This document shows positions 63,940-64,000 of a stretch of 64,000 bases of DNA, piece by piece. The first letter of the stretch is position 1; each line of letters begins with the position of its first letter. The notes beneath the pieces were generated by a model. The model saw only the letters and a program-made list of their open reading frames with translations, was not told where the DNA came from and did no database searches. The position numbers and the translations under genes were made by a program. Origin of the DNA: Euclidia mi (Eukaryota; Arthropoda; Insecta; Lepidoptera; Erebidae); contig OX123205.2 of assembly GCA_944739405.2 (NCBI GenBank), positions 40,444,475 to 40,508,474 of the forward strand, read 5' to 3'.

Positions 63940-64000
63940 ATAGTCTCACGCCTGTATCCCCGAAGGGGTAGGCAGAGGTGTAAATACTACACCCACATTT
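63940..64000 (-). repeat. SINE family 1, cut by the window end
   Basis: Minus strand tail: AAATGTGGGTGTAGTATTTA, CACCTCTGCCTACCCCTTCG and GGGATACAGGCGTGAGACTA. The rest lies beyond 64000. Confidence 0.8.

Noticed and set aside
1..64000. CRISPR arrays, bacterial operons or phage genes
   Set aside because: No regularly spaced repeats, no operon-like gene packing and no prokaryotic signals; the content is eukaryotic retroelements.

Overview
The window is insect DNA, almost certainly lepidopteran. It is a dense island of transposable elements and I found no convincing host gene. The lepidopteran call rests on tRNA-headed SINEs with a '(C)CTCTGCCTACCCC..CGGGGATACAGGCGTGAGTCTATGTATG' type tail, an RTE LINE carrying the same tail, and several moth/butterfly interspersed repeats recognised from memory (family names are therefore tentative). 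Every long ORF is retrotransposon or transposase coding sequence.

Layout, 1-21300: a short non-coding repeat and a clean SINE; a 5'-truncated CR1/Jockey-group LINE remnant (minus); a Jockey/CR1-group LINE with two intact ORFs (about 2530-7712); a CR1-group LINE with decaying ORFs (about 7713-12234). A restriction-like-endonuclease LINE of the R4/Dong type (minus, about 12235-16254) lies between two TTA/TAA runs, the first being the tail of the preceding CR1. Next comes a 5'-truncated RTE LINE (16387-18320) and then a CR1 on the minus strand (to about 21300), which is interrupted by the RTE, by a complete mariner (18872-20163, intact 350-aa D,D34D transposase, 27-bp perfect TIRs, TA duplication) and by a SINE.

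21300-41000: mostly non-coding with repeat scraps, RTE 3' ends and SINEs, plus a nearly full-length LOA/R1-like LINE with RNase H (28407-33386) bounded by a perfect 15-bp target-site duplication.

41000-49090: a Jockey-group LINE is split by a MITE and by a BEL/Pao LTR retrotransposon (minus, LTRs 42579-43164 and 48229-48786, 5-bp TSD). The BEL element is itself interrupted by a truncated LINE. A 139-bp piece of the host LINE, including the TSD, is duplicated inside the right boundary. This suggests recombination between a provirus allele and a solo-LTR allele, or a haplotype join in the assembly.

49090-64000: non-coding DNA with a Harbinger-type MITE, a SINE carrying a 373-bp MITE (with an unfilled paralogous copy about 6 kb away), a 79-bp-arm foldback element, four SINE families and RTE tails.

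How the parts work together: RTE LINEs probably supply reverse transcriptase and endonuclease to the SINEs that share their 3' tails. The R4/Dong-like element appears to use the TAA tail laid down by a CR1. The nesting gives a relative insertion order. Most elements carry nonsense or frameshift lesions; the mariner and the first Jockey-type LINE look intact.
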